Assembly (NCBI RefSeq): GCF_023051105.1
Contig: NZ_JALKIL010000001.1
Coordinates: 1 to 64,000, forward strand
DNA length: 64,000 nucleotides
Direction: 5' to 3'
DNA from: Anaerobiospirillum sp. NML120449
GTDB lineage: Bacteria; Pseudomonadota; Gammaproteobacteria; Enterobacterales; Succinivibrionaceae
Both the position numbers and the translations under genes were made by a program. The notes under the pieces were generated by a model. It had not been told where the DNA came from, searched no databases, and worked only from the letters and a program-made list of their open reading frames with translations. This document shows, piece after piece, positions 44,135-53,442 of this stretch. Every line of letters begins with the position of its first letter. The stretch's first letter is position 1.

Positions 44135-45100
44135 ATGCGTAAAGCTGGTTTATTGGGCATGGGCCTGGCTGCGGTTGCAGCAGCTGCACTTTTTGCCATG
44201 CCTGTGCAGGCCCAGGTGCGCTATGAGGCAAGTCTGAGCGATACCACAGCCAAGGACTGGTCATCAAAGTCCTCCAGGATTGCCTGCATTCTCTCTTCTC
44301 ACATTAAGGGATATGGACGTGCCGACTTTACTTTGCTGTCTGGTGCACAGCGCCGTCTGAGCCTTGAGATTTTCCCTTCAGTTGATGTCAACTCCAAGAG
44401 CCTGATGCGTATCATCTCAGCTCCACCAGAGTGGCGTCCACAGGGTATTGAGACTGATATCGGTCAGATTCAGCTCTATCGCGGCTTCGATCCTTTCATT
44501 GGTGACTCCGTATCATGGGCTGTATTACGTGCATTGCATAACGGTAATCGTGTGCTCTTCCCATATGTAAGTGAGCACCCTAACTATGCTGAAAGTATTG
44601 TTCCTGTATTAAGCCCTATGGGCTTCTCCGCTCCATACAAGGAGTTCGTTGACTGCTCAGCACAGCTGCTGCCATTTGGCTTTAGCGATGTAGGCCTGGT
44701 TGCTCTGATGTTCTACGAGACAGAAAACCGTATGACTCCATCATCTGATGCCCGCTTAAGACAGCAGATCGAGTACGCCAAGATCGATAACTCCATTAAT
44801 AAGATCATCATTTCATCCTTCGGTTCTGGTCATGTTGACAATCTGGACAATATCGAGCTGGCCAAGCGTCGTGCTGAGACTATTTCCAAGGTATTCACCG
44901 ATGCCGGTATCAAGAAGGATATTATTGAAATTCGTACCTACGGTGATGAGCAGCTGGCCACAACAGGTTATACCATGACAGACCGTCAGCAGTCATCCAA
45001 GGCCATTGTTGAGCTCCAGCGCGATCCATTCAAGGTTGACCGCCGTCAGGAGGTGGACATGCCTGATGTAGGTGTACCAGATTCATGGGAGCAGCAGTAA
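44135..45100 (+). CDS. motY: MotY-like sodium-driven flagellar motor T-ring protein
   Basis: 321-aa exported protein. Residues 1-~26 are a signal peptide ending VQAQ. Residues ~27-180 follow the MotY N-terminal domain: RYEASLSDTTAKDW, RIACILSSHIKGYGRADF, SAPPEWRPQGIETDIGQIQL, FIGDSVSWAVLRALHNGNR. Residues ~195-300 form an OmpA-like peptidoglycan-binding domain (IIISSFGSGHVDNLDNIELA, then KRRAETISKVF). In Vibrio, MotY with MotX forms the T-ring that anchors sodium-driven stators at the polar flagellum. No other flagellar gene is in the window, which is usual for motY. The GGAGAG site precedes the ATG. A general OmpA-like envelope protein is the alternative. Confidence 0.85.
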   Translation: MRKAGLLGMGLAAVAAAALFAMPVQAQVRYEASLSDTTAKDWSSKSSRIACILSSHIKGYGRADFTLLSGAQRRLSLEIFPSVDVNSKSLMRIISAPPEWRPQGIETDIGQIQLYRGFDPFIGDSVSWAVLRALHNGNRVLFPYVSEHPNYAESIVPVLSPMGFSAPYKEFVDCSAQLLPFGFSDVGLVALMFYETENRMTPSSDARLRQQIEYAKIDNSINKIIISSFGSGHVDNLDNIELAKRRAETISKVFTDAGIKKDIIEIRTYGDEQLATTGYTMTDRQQSSKAIVELQRDPFKVDRRQEVDMPDVGVPDSWEQQ

Positions 45101-45760
45101 TCTGACTCCCCAAGAGGCCGCAGGTGTATTACTGCAGGCTCCTTTAAGCCGGTCATAAACATACATACTCAATCTCAGGTATGTGGCCGGTCACCGGGTG
45201 CAAAGCATAAGTCCGGTACGGTGGTGCCTGCAATGCAGGCCTCTAGGACAGCAGTGATCCTGGCCCTTAGCGTGAGCCTGGGCGCTGCTGTTTTGTTTTT
45301 CAGCCTCTGCATCTCTACGCTGGCAGAGTCGCAGCTGCCGCAGACCTGCTCAGGTCTGCTCATTTATAAAGTGCCTTTATAAAAAGTGCCTTTCGCAGGC
45401 TTTCGGGTGTGCATCAGTGCATGCCGATCGTATGCAGTATGCTGTCTGCATCGTAGATGCCTGCTGCAAACAACTTGTTGTCAAATATGAGCGCTTGCTG
45501 ACTTCAGTCCCAATGTTGTCTGCCAGCGTTTTACCAGCCAGAAAGTAGAGATGTATGAGCTCAGGAGAGCTTTCACAGCACAGCCATGTAAGCTGTGCAG
45601 TTACACGGCATAAGGTGTCCTGCAGCAGCCGGACCTGTGTCAGCTGTGTTGTCAGTAAAGCTGTATATGGCCAGACCTGATAAGCAGTGCGTGTGCAAGA
45701 GGTGCGGCTTTCCTGTCTGAGCAGATCAGGATTTTTTTGCAGAAGAAAGAGTAGTTGCTT
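45101..45760. other. Gap between motY and the TPR/Sel1-like gene
   Basis: 660 bp with no gene, no strong terminator and no obvious repeat. Confidence 0.55.
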
Positions 45761-47458
45761 ATGGCTAACATGTTAAAAAAGATTAAGGAAATGGAGAGGC
45801 GCGAGCAAAACCGCAATCGTCAGCGTCTGACGATGGTTGCTATGGGCTTCCTGTTTTTCAGTGCTATCTTTTTCGGCGCAATATGGGCTTACATCATGAC
45901 GGCAGAAAATGCCCGTCAGGAGTTATGTGAGCAGGGCATCAAGTCCATGTCTTACTCGGACTTTGCCAGGGCCCGTGCTTACTTTGAAGAGGCTGATGCC
46001 TCTGATGAGCCTTATGCCGCAGAATTTTTAGCATGGCTTAATATCAGCTCAGGCGACTATAAGGCAGCAGCAGCTGCTGCTGAGCGTGCAGTACAGTTCA
46101 GACGTCATTCTGCGTATGAGGTTCTGGGCAACCTGGCTCTGATTGGTTTTGGTAAGGCTCAGGGCACTGCAGCAGCCATTTCCTACTTTGAGCAGGGTGC
46201 TATCCGCATTGCCAATGATGAGGCAGCTCAGATTAAGGCTGGCACCATGGTTACCGACAACTGGTACGATGGTGATCCTATGAACATGCAGCCTGCCGAC
46301 ATTCGCAAGCGTGCCTCTCAGCTTTTCTCCGCCATGATTCATCGCGCTCTGCCTGTTATTGAAAACAATGAAGAGTTTGTTGATTTCGTACTGAGAGCAA
46401 ATCAGAAAGGCGCAGATAATCTTGAGCTCATCCTTGGTGACATGTTCTTTGTCGGTAACAAACGTCTGGCATCCAATGCAGAATCGGCTGTAAAGAACTG
46501 GCAGGCTGCCATGGACAAGGGTGATGAGAATGCCCTGACCCGTCTTGCCGGTGCCAACTGGCATGGTTATGCCCTCAAGCGTGATCCTCAGACCGCCTTT
46601 GATCTGTACTCCAATGCCGCCGGAAAGAACAATCCTGTGGCTCTTTATGCTCTTGGCCTTATTGCCCTGCGCAGCAACTCAACCAATAACAGCAACGTAG
46701 CGGTAAAGTTCTTCAGCAGCGCAGCTGCTAACGGTTATGGACCAGCCAGTACTGCTTTAGGTGTTTTTGCCTTTACTGAGACCAGAGCAGCCGGTTCTCT
46801 GGGCACTGCAGCTCAGTGGCTGCGAATCGCCGCCCAGGAACAGCAGGATCTGGCAGGCCGCGTAATGTATGACCTGATGCTTATGTCCGGTAAGGGTGTA
46901 GGCAAGAACTTCTCTCGAGGCTTTGATGATATGCTTCAGGTAGCTGAGGTATACCGCCCGGCACAGGACATTATCGATTTGCTGCAGAAGAGAATTCCAG
47001 CCGAGCAGATTCTGAGTCAGGTTATGATCCTTGCAAACCAGGTCCTGCGTGGACGTGTAGCCTACATGGAAGGTGATCCTGTTTTCGAACTTGAGATTCT
47101 GGATCCTACTACCAAGGAGCCAATGTACCGTCCATTTACTTACTACAAGTCCGTAACCACTCTGAGCAAGTCATTTACCGATCATTTCGGTCCTCTGAAC
47201 TTCACCCGTGTTACCGACTTTAACAAGGTAGACATCGACGGCAAGCATCTGCTCCATCCTTCTCTGGCCCGAGTAATTATTCAGTGCGCTCCGTCAACTG
47301 GTGTAACCGGCGGTTTCGGTGGTGACCCACGTATGCCACGACCAGAGCCACCTAAGGTTCCTTCTGTTTATAACATTGGCGACTTTGTACCACCTGTAGC
47401 TCTGGTTGAGTCACGTCCTTTACGTGACGACCATGGTCTGTTTACCCGAGTCATGTAA
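45761..47458 (+). CDS. Membrane-anchored TPR/Sel1-like repeat protein
   Basis: 565 aa. A basic cytoplasmic N-terminus (KKIKEMERREQNRNRQR) and one hydrophobic span (~22-45, LTMVAMGFLFFSAIFFGAIW) place the rest in the periplasm. It is followed by helical repeats: TPR-like SYSDFARARAYFEEADASDE and DYKAAAAAAERAVQF, and Sel1-like GYALKRDPQTAFDLYSNAAG, ALGLIALRSN, AVKFFSSAAANGYGPASTAL, RVMYDLMLMSGKGVGKNFSR. The last ~100 residues are a separate beta-rich, Pro-rich tail. Such proteins scaffold envelope complexes; the partner is unknown. The ATG at 45761 is preferred to the TTG 6 nt earlier. A strong terminator follows. Position after motY hints at an envelope or motility role, but they are 660 bp apart. 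Confidence 0.78.
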   Translation: MANMLKKIKEMERREQNRNRQRLTMVAMGFLFFSAIFFGAIWAYIMTAENARQELCEQGIKSMSYSDFARARAYFEEADASDEPYAAEFLAWLNISSGDYKAAAAAAERAVQFRRHSAYEVLGNLALIGFGKAQGTAAAISYFEQGAIRIANDEAAQIKAGTMVTDNWYDGDPMNMQPADIRKRASQLFSAMIHRALPVIENNEEFVDFVLRANQKGADNLELILGDMFFVGNKRLASNAESAVKNWQAAMDKGDENALTRLAGANWHGYALKRDPQTAFDLYSNAAGKNNPVALYALGLIALRSNSTNNSNVAVKFFSSAAANGYGPASTALGVFAFTETRAAGSLGTAAQWLRIAAQEQQDLAGRVMYDLMLMSGKGVGKNFSRGFDDMLQVAEVYRPAQDIIDLLQKRIPAEQILSQVMILANQVLRGRVAYMEGDPVFELEILDPTTKEPMYRPFTYYKSVTTLSKSFTDHFGPLNFTRVTDFNKVDIDGKHLLHPSLARVIIQCAPSTGVTGGFGGDPRMPRPEPPKVPSVYNIGDFVPPVALVESRPLRDDHGLFTRVM

Positions 47459-47510
47459 TTTAAAAGCACAGCCTCATAACAAGGCTCAAATACAGACTCA
47501 ATAAAACTTT

Positions 47511-47562
47511 GAGGCCCGCCAGCGACCTGTTTAAATCAGGAAGCTGACGGGCCTCTTTTTTT
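47511..47562 (+). terminator. Rho-independent terminator of the TPR/Sel1-like gene
   Basis: GAGGCCCG-c-CAGC pairs with GCTG-a-CGGGCCTC, followed by seven T residues, 50 nt after the stop. Confidence 0.9.
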
Positions 47563-47802
47563 CTCAGCTATCCAGATCAGGAAAGCAGCTCTCAGGTAAT
47601 ATACTCTATAAAACGTTTTACAGATAAACCTCAGTTCTGGCACAGTATCCATTGCAACTAAGTAAGATAAAATACTTTATAAAGTATAATCCGTTGTCAT
47701 GTACTTATGTTGTTCAGGCAGCAGTGTCAGCTGTTATGGATCTTAAATGGATCTAAGCAGGGGCATAACGATCAGCTATGAGTAACAGGCATAGTGCCGT
47801 GT

Positions 47803-47827
47803 CAGCTGGAGCTGGAGCTGGAGCTGG
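47803..47827. repeat. GAGCTG hexamer repeat, 4 copies
   Basis: AGCTGG repeats in tandem about four times. Confidence 0.75.
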
Positions 47828-48002
47828 GGCAGGTCAGCAGCGGCCTGGGTGCCAGGAGTTAGCGCTCATAAACAAAAAGCCAGCTCTGTTTTGCAGAGCT
47901 GGCTTTATTGAACTGGCAGGGCCTCGTAGTGCGGCGCCATGGCTGTGCCCTATGGGACGTGCATAGTCATGGCTGTGCCCTATAGGCTGTTCAGGACTGA
48001 GG

Positions 48003-49112
48003 TCAGTCGTCAGTGTCGGCCTGAGTAATAACGTGAGTTCCGCTGACAATCGCCTGATCAAAGCGCTGAGAACCACGGATAAAGTCGGCAAGTTCTTTAA
48101 GGGCAGGCTTGTCGTTCATCTCAGAAAACTCAAGGAAGCGGGCCTTGTCCTGATCGCTCATTTTGTGCAGTCCAGTACGGGTCAGCAGGTTGAAGTTGTC
48201 ATACTTGAGAATCATGGCAAAGGCTGAGCCAAAGAGCTCGCGGGCCTGATTGAGGTGGGCTGTATTGATCTCCTCGGTGCTCTTGCCCTGGTAGATAAGA
48301 GGCAGAGTAATCTCAGCAAGGGTGGACAGCATAGGCTGAACCATAGGGTTTACGGCATGTCCGGTTACATGAGGGGCAAGTCCGGTACGGCCGTGGAACT
48401 TGTTGAGATAGAGGTAATGGCAGATACGTTTGCCATCGTTAACCGGGTAGTTGTCCCAGATAAATGGCTTTCTGCCGAGTAAGCGGGTTACCTTTTCAAG
48501 ATGCTCAGGGGTAATGTCTTCAGAAAGCACCATAGGTCCGGTCCAGAAGACCTCAACGCGTTGTGGCAGATCTTTCATTAGCTCATCGAAGTAATGCTCA
48601 GGGCGGGCACCGAAAATCTTGTCGAGCACAGGATCGTCAGTATAGTAGGAAGGGCAGATGATAAAGTGCTTTACATGCTCAGGCAGGTGCTTTTCCACCT
48701 CAGCGATAATGGCATTCTGAACGGCGCCTACATGTTCAGAGTCCTTGAACATGTCATCAAAGAGCAGACAGAAGATTTCACACTGGGAAATTCGGCACAG
48801 AGAGCTTACGCGCTCAAGCAGCTTTGCCTTGTCTTCACCCCATGTTGATGTCAGATTCAGCGGTGACAGAGCTACGCCAAAGTCCAGTCCTGCCTTGTGG
48901 GCGTCAGCTGCAAAGGAGGAGAGACTGGTTTCGTATTCTCCTGTGATTTCATTGCGCCAGTCATCTCGCAGCTGCAGATCAGCCTTGGGAGCATATATGT
49001 AGAATGAGTAACCACTCTTCTTTGCAAAATCATAAAGGTATCTACGCTCATCATCACTGTATGGGCGGCCGTAGAAGCCCTCGATAATTCCCAGATATGT
49101 ACTGTCCATCAC
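48003..49112 (-). CDS. GH84 beta-N-acetylglucosaminidase (O-GlcNAcase/hyaluronidase-type)
   Basis: 369-aa glycoside hydrolase family 84 catalytic domain, removing terminal beta-GlcNAc by substrate-assisted catalysis. The opening YLGIIEGFYGRPYSDDER is the family signature. YSFYIYAPKADLQLRDDWRN follows, then CLLFDDMF with the adjacent catalytic pair D119 and D120, and PFIWDNYPVND further on. There is no signal peptide, so it seems cytoplasmic, unlike clostridial and Bacteroides GH84 enzymes, which are exported. It would act on imported GlcNAc-containing oligosaccharides or glycoconjugates and could feed nagA. A GTG at 49112 has GGAG 8 nt upstream; the ATG at 49109 is the alternative. It is a single-domain form without the helical bundle or CBM modules. 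Confidence 0.88.
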   Translation of the reverse strand: MMDSTYLGIIEGFYGRPYSDDERRYLYDFAKKSGYSFYIYAPKADLQLRDDWRNEITGEYETSLSSFAADAHKAGLDFGVALSPLNLTSTWGEDKAKLLERVSSLCRISQCEIFCLLFDDMFKDSEHVGAVQNAIIAEVEKHLPEHVKHFIICPSYYTDDPVLDKIFGARPEHYFDELMKDLPQRVEVFWTGPMVLSEDITPEHLEKVTRLLGRKPFIWDNYPVNDGKRICHYLYLNKFHGRTGLAPHVTGHAVNPMVQPMLSTLAEITLPLIYQGKSTEEINTAHLNQARELFGSAFAMILKYDNFNLLTRTGLHKMSDQDKARFLEFSEMNDKPALKELADFIRGSQRFDQAIVSGTHVITQADTDD

Positions 49113-49275
49113 AGATTAAACTCCATCCTAAAAGCTAACCCTCGAGCCCTTTGAGGCCCACCTCTGATACATATTTCCAGCAAAGATCATTGCAGGAAAA
49201 CTCATCTTATGACTGCAGACGCAGCAGGAAATCATTGTGTCGACATATGCACAGTTACAGGTGCTGCAGTGTTCT

Positions 49276-49517
49276 GCCATGGCGTTACCGTCGATATGAC
49301 AGAGTGCTGTTAAGGCGTTACCGCCGGTATGGCAGTGTGCTGTTAAGGCATTACCGCCGGTAGGGCAGTGCGCTGTTAAGGCGTAACAACCGGTATGGCA
49401 GTGCGCTGCTGAGGCGTTACCACCGGTAGGGCAGTGCGCTGTTAAGGCGTTACCGCCGGTATTGCAGTGCGCGGTTAAGGCATTACCGCCGGTATGGCAG
49501 TGCGCTGCTGAGGCACA
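49276..49517. repeat. 33-bp tandem repeat, 7 copies plus a partial
   Basis: Units of the form GTTAAGGCGTTACCGCCGGT begin at 49276, 49309, 49342, 49375, 49408, 49441 and 49474, all exactly 33 bp apart, with scattered substitutions and a partial eighth. There are no spacers, so it is not a CRISPR. Confidence 0.95.
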
Positions 49518-50756
49518 TTTTGCCAGTCTGGCAGATCTGCCTTGACAGCCGTGCTGGGCACCGTCTGCTGCCGGGCATTGGTTGCATTATTACTGGTTGT
49601 TATCTTGACCCGTTGTTCCGGACCTGTGGTAATAATGCTCCGGTATGAGGTGTTGTTGCCAGTGAGTGCTCTGCTCTGGCATGTCTGAGCAAAGGCAGAC
49701 ATGTTAAGGCGGCCCACTGAAACAGGGTTTTGCGCGGTTTCAATGTCCAGGCAGGCGTATCAGATGCTAATTTTTTTCATGGTCATTTTGTTATGGCACC
49801 GTGCAATTGTCAATCGCTAACAGGTACAAGCATGAGCCACTGCACAATGTCTTCTGGCTGTGCCCGCATGTAAGGCACTGATCCTCAGCATGTTATGGAA
49901 TATCACTTGTGGGTCCGACACGCAAAACATTAAAGGCACGCTCTACCCTCATGTGGGCCCGTCATGGATCCTTATAACTGCTATGCCATGGCACCGCCCC
50001 TGGCCTCAGCATTCCCTCCCTTTTTATCCGCGTGCAAGATACTGGCGTATCTGCACATCAGGATCCTTTTTTCGGCATTTAATCCATGAGCATTGTTATG
50101 GCTTTGTATGCCGCGAGCATAGTGCTGGCGTTCGAACAGTAAGTGTTGCTCTGGCTAATGGTCAGGAGGATGTGCCTTATCACGCATATCCATATGCAGC
50201 TCCATATGCATGGGGATGGGGCCATTACGACCTTTCAGGCCTGCTTTGTGGCCCTCAGGACCATTCTGGCCGGTCATGACATTCAAGGCGTGTTGTGGCC
50301 TCATATGGGCATCTGGCATGGGGACAGAGCGCGCTCATAAAGTGCTTATGAGGGCTGTATGTGCCATTATTGACCGGGCCGGGGCGCAGATTGCGGTGCT
50401 GTATTTTGATGGGCGGGCTAAGGCACTGTTGTCCGGGGGGTGTCATGGCTGGGCAGATTATGGCAGGACTGTTCGATTGTGGCAGGGCTGGGCAGGGCGG
50501 GGCACGTGAAATCTGACGGCATATGCTGCCGGGAAACGGCGCGCAAGGGAGGTATGGGGCTGCTTTATGAGGTGCAGGTCAGCTGCTGACAAATAAGGGG
50601 GTGATGCTGTGCAGTATGGGATTCAGGCATCAGGTGTCAGGGGCCTTTTGTATGTTATATGTGGCTTTTGGCTGGCTATACTATTATAATCTGTTGGTTT
50701 TATGGCCTGGCAATGCCAGCTTAAAAATAAGACGTTCACTCAGCATTGTGCTGGGA

Positions 50757-50772
50757 ACTTGGTGCACCAAGT
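50757..50772. promoter_or_regulatory. 16-bp perfect palindrome upstream of tig
   Basis: ACTTGGTGCACCAAGT is a perfect palindrome, and a near-copy ACTTGGTGCGGCAAGT lies at 50985-51000, 228 bp nearer tig. Both continue with GGC/GGT. Paired sites ahead of one gene suggest operators or ends of a lost small element. Confidence 0.4.
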
Positions 50773-51064
50773 GGCAGTTTTTTGGGCAAAACAGCATTTT
50801 TTCAGTTAAACACTTTAAATATGCCTGGTCCAGCCCCATATAAACTATGGTTAGCCCAGTCTGACAGTACTCTTTTCAGGGAGTGGCTGTGTCAGAAGTA
50901 CTTAATCTGTTTGACTGTATGGCACTTTTAGGCCTTATGGCGTGACAGTGATGTCAAATCTTACAGATAAGGGCAAGAACTGCGACTTGGTGCGGCAAGT
51001 GGTCTTATGACCAGTTTGCAATTGCATAAAACCGGCTCACACCATAACCACGAGGCAGTGAGTC

Positions 51065-51100
51065 TGTCACCAGGACCATACGGAATTAGCTGCATGATGC
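51065..51100. repeat. Third copy of the dispersed TGTCACCAGGACC repeat
   Basis: TGTCACCAGGACC followed by TTAGCTGCATG, shared with the copy at 26774, about 24 kb away. It lies 100 bp before tig. Confidence 0.5.
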
Positions 51101-51196
51101 CTCATGCTTTTTAAGCTTAAATCCGTACAATAAGTCCCCGTCAGCTATGACCGGGTAATGAACATAATTCTGCACTCTTAATTTTGAGGTTTAACA

Positions 51197-52594
51197 ATGC
51201 AGGTTACAATCGAGAATTTATCCTCTATTGAAGTTAAGGCTTCTGTTGTAGTCCCAGGTGAGAAGACCAAGGCAGCTTTTGATAAGGCCTTCAAGGAAGT
51301 TTCCTCCAAGGCCCGCTTCGACGGTTTCCGTAAGGGCAAGGTACCAAGAGATACCATTCTGTCCATGTACGGTCAGACAATCGTTTCAAAGACCGTTGAC
51401 CAGCTGATCAATGATGGTATTTATTCTGTCTATAACCAGTTAGGCCGTCGTGTTGTCTCTGATCAGACCCCACGCCTGAGCTTTACAAACAAGGCCTTCA
51501 AGCAGGGCGAAGATTTTACTTTCGAGGTTTGCCTTGATGTTATCCCTGCTTTCGATGACTATGATTACAAGAGTGTAAATGTCGATTTCTACAATGTTAA
51601 CGTTGAAGAGTCAGATATTGATACCGTAGTTGAGCAGCTGCGCAAGCAGCAGTCCAGACTGGAAGTTGTTGATGGTGCCGAGATTGCTGAAGGTACTGTT
51701 GCCAACATTGACTTCCTGGGCAAGAAGGACGGTGTTCCATTTGCCGGTGGCGATGCAAAGGGCTTCAACCTCGACATCGACAATGCTCAGATGATCCCTG
51801 GCTTTGTTGAGCAGATTAAGGGTCACAAGGCTGGTGAGGAGTTTGTTATCAACTGCAAGTTCCCTGAGGACTATCATGCAGCTGAGCTGGCTGGTGCTGA
51901 TGCCACCTTTGATATCAAGGTCAACACTGTTTCTGCCCGCAAGCTTCCAGAAATCAATGATGACTTCCTTAAGGCCTACGGCTTTGAGGGCAAGAGCGTA
52001 GAAGAGTTCCGCAAGAACCTGCGCCAGAACCTCGAGCACCAGGCTGAAGGCCGTACTGTTCACTTCAATGTAAAGAACGCCCTGAAAGCCATTATTGACG
52101 TGCACGGTGAGTTTGAAATTCCTGAGTCCATGATCACTGAGCTTGCTAACCGTCTTGTCAAGTCTCAGTTTGGCAATCAGTTTGACTCCAAGCCTGATGT
52201 CAAGGAGAAGTTTGTAGAGTCCTACAAGATCTTGGCTGTTGATGAGGCTCGTGAGCAGTGCGTATTGCGCGACCTTATGGAGAAGGGCAAGCTCGATATC
52301 AATGTGACCGATGACGATGTTCAGGCTGTAATCAACAAGATGGCCAGCGACTACGAGGATCCTGAGGAGTTCAAGAAGGAAGCCCGCAAGAACGAGAAGA
52401 TGCACTCCAATATGGCAAGCATTGCCGGTGAGAAGAAGCTTGAGACCAAGCTGAGCGAGCTGTTAAACGTTAACAACGTAACCAGGAACTTCAGCGACTT
52501 CCAGAAGATGCTTATCGAGTCTGAGCAGGCTGAGCAGGAAAAGATGAATGAGCGCATGCTTAAGTTTGTCCAAAATAACAAGAAGGAAGACTAA
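51197..52594 (+). CDS. tig: Trigger factor
   Basis: 465-aa ribosome-associated chaperone and peptidyl-prolyl isomerase that binds nascent chains at the exit tunnel. Residues ~1-115 form the ribosome-binding domain, with the GFRKGKVP contact loop at 43-50. Residues ~150-245 form the FKBP-like isomerase domain (GTVANIDFLGKKDGVPFAGG, DNAQMIPGFVEQIKGHKAGE). The remainder is the helical chaperone arm. Family length is normal (E. coli 432), with a charged C-terminal tail. A GAGG site lies 8 nt upstream of the ATG. It heads the conserved tig-clpP-clpX-lon order but is separated from clpP by 850 bp and a probable terminator. Confidence 0.97.
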   Translation: MQVTIENLSSIEVKASVVVPGEKTKAAFDKAFKEVSSKARFDGFRKGKVPRDTILSMYGQTIVSKTVDQLINDGIYSVYNQLGRRVVSDQTPRLSFTNKAFKQGEDFTFEVCLDVIPAFDDYDYKSVNVDFYNVNVEESDIDTVVEQLRKQQSRLEVVDGAEIAEGTVANIDFLGKKDGVPFAGGDAKGFNLDIDNAQMIPGFVEQIKGHKAGEEFVINCKFPEDYHAAELAGADATFDIKVNTVSARKLPEINDDFLKAYGFEGKSVEEFRKNLRQNLEHQAEGRTVHFNVKNALKAIIDVHGEFEIPESMITELANRLVKSQFGNQFDSKPDVKEKFVESYKILAVDEAREQCVLRDLMEKGKLDINVTDDDVQAVINKMASDYEDPEEFKKEARKNEKMHSNMASIAGEKKLETKLSELLNVNNVTRNFSDFQKMLIESEQAEQEKMNERMLKFVQNNKKED

Positions 52595-53442
52595 TTCAGG
52601 CCCATGCAGTATCACTCTGCTTTAATCCTGATACCTGAATGAACAGACCCGGCATTGCCGTAAGGCTAAATCAGCTGGTAATTTCACAGGCACAGTCTTG
52701 CGTAACAGGTCCGTTACGCCACGGGTTAATATCCCGTCCATAATACTTTCAAAGGCTGTCACGCTTTCCGGCGCGACGGCCTTTATGTTTTGTGACCACT
52801 CAATTTGCAACCCTGGCCTGCCTCCACTCATCTCCCGGCCGTAATGGCAGCAGGCAGCAGCCTGGCATGCCATCGGCCGCAAACTGGTTGCCGCTGCATG
52901 CATGCCGTTGCCGTGCGTTCGCGCCTTGGAGATTGATGTGCAGAATGCGTCCCGATATGCTCTGTTGCGTTGCCTGGTAACAGTGGCTTACCGGGCTCAG
53001 GCAGGCTGTGGGCACGTGACGATCGGGGTGCTTTGCCATCCAGGGCTTGTGGAGACAGGGGCTTGCATGGCATGCCTGGTGCCAATGGGGACACTTTATT
53101 GCCGGTGCGGGTACGCCTGTTTGCTATGCCGCTACTGTTTCCTGCAAACCTTGCCTTAAATAAGCTATAATCTCTATCTTGCAGTCCATGTGACTGCACC
53201 GGCATCGTCATTAAGTGCCGGTGGTATATTGGAGTATCAGCAGTAAGCTGTGTGCTCCTGCAAGGCACAGACGGCAGGACCGTCTTTGTAAAATGCACAT
53301 GATGACGGAGATCTCCTTTGTTATGTGCCAGTATCCACAGTCTGCAAGCTGTGGGCGTGCATGCAGGAGTTGCGCTGTGTTCTGCGCTGCCGGTTCAGAC
53401 CGTCAGTTTATTTTTCGGGTAATTTTGGGAGTTGAGCGCTTC
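52595..53442. other. Gap between tig and clpP
   Basis: 848 bp with a tig terminator (52751-52790) and no gene. An open frame extends upstream of clpP to 53215, but its sequence is not protein-like. Confidence 0.6.
52751..52790 (+). terminator. Probable terminator of tig
   Basis: AAAGGCTGTCACGC and GCGCGACGGCCTTT form a 14-pair stem with two G-U pairs, followed by ATGTTTTG, 157 nt after the tig stop. Confidence 0.6.

Larger units (their letters stand above)
47459..48002. other. Gap between the TPR/Sel1-like gene and the GH84 gene
   Basis: Between convergent genes. It holds the strong terminator at 47511-47562 and a short GAGCTG hexamer array at 47803-47827. Confidence 0.65.
49113..51196. other. 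2.1-kb gap between the GH84 gene and tig
   Basis: No gene. It contains a 33-bp tandem array (49276-49517), several frames without ribosome sites, and the tig leader region with two related palindromes (50757-50772, 50985-51000). Confidence 0.6.

Noticed and set aside
49276-49517. CRISPR array
   Set aside because: Units are contiguous 33-bp copies with no unique spacers and no cas genes nearby.
49860-50279. 139-aa plus-strand frame in the GH84-tig gap
   Set aside because: Trp/His/Pro-rich with no family resemblance, no ribosome site and overlapping frames of equal quality.
51611-52405. 264-aa open frame antisense to tig
   Set aside because: Same mirror effect in a highly biased gene; Leu-rich, no motif, lies wholly within tig.
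53215-53442. N-terminal extension of ClpP
   Set aside because: The extra 76 residues are Cys/Arg-rich and unlike ClpP; the conserved [20 protein letters not shown] start has its own ribosome site.
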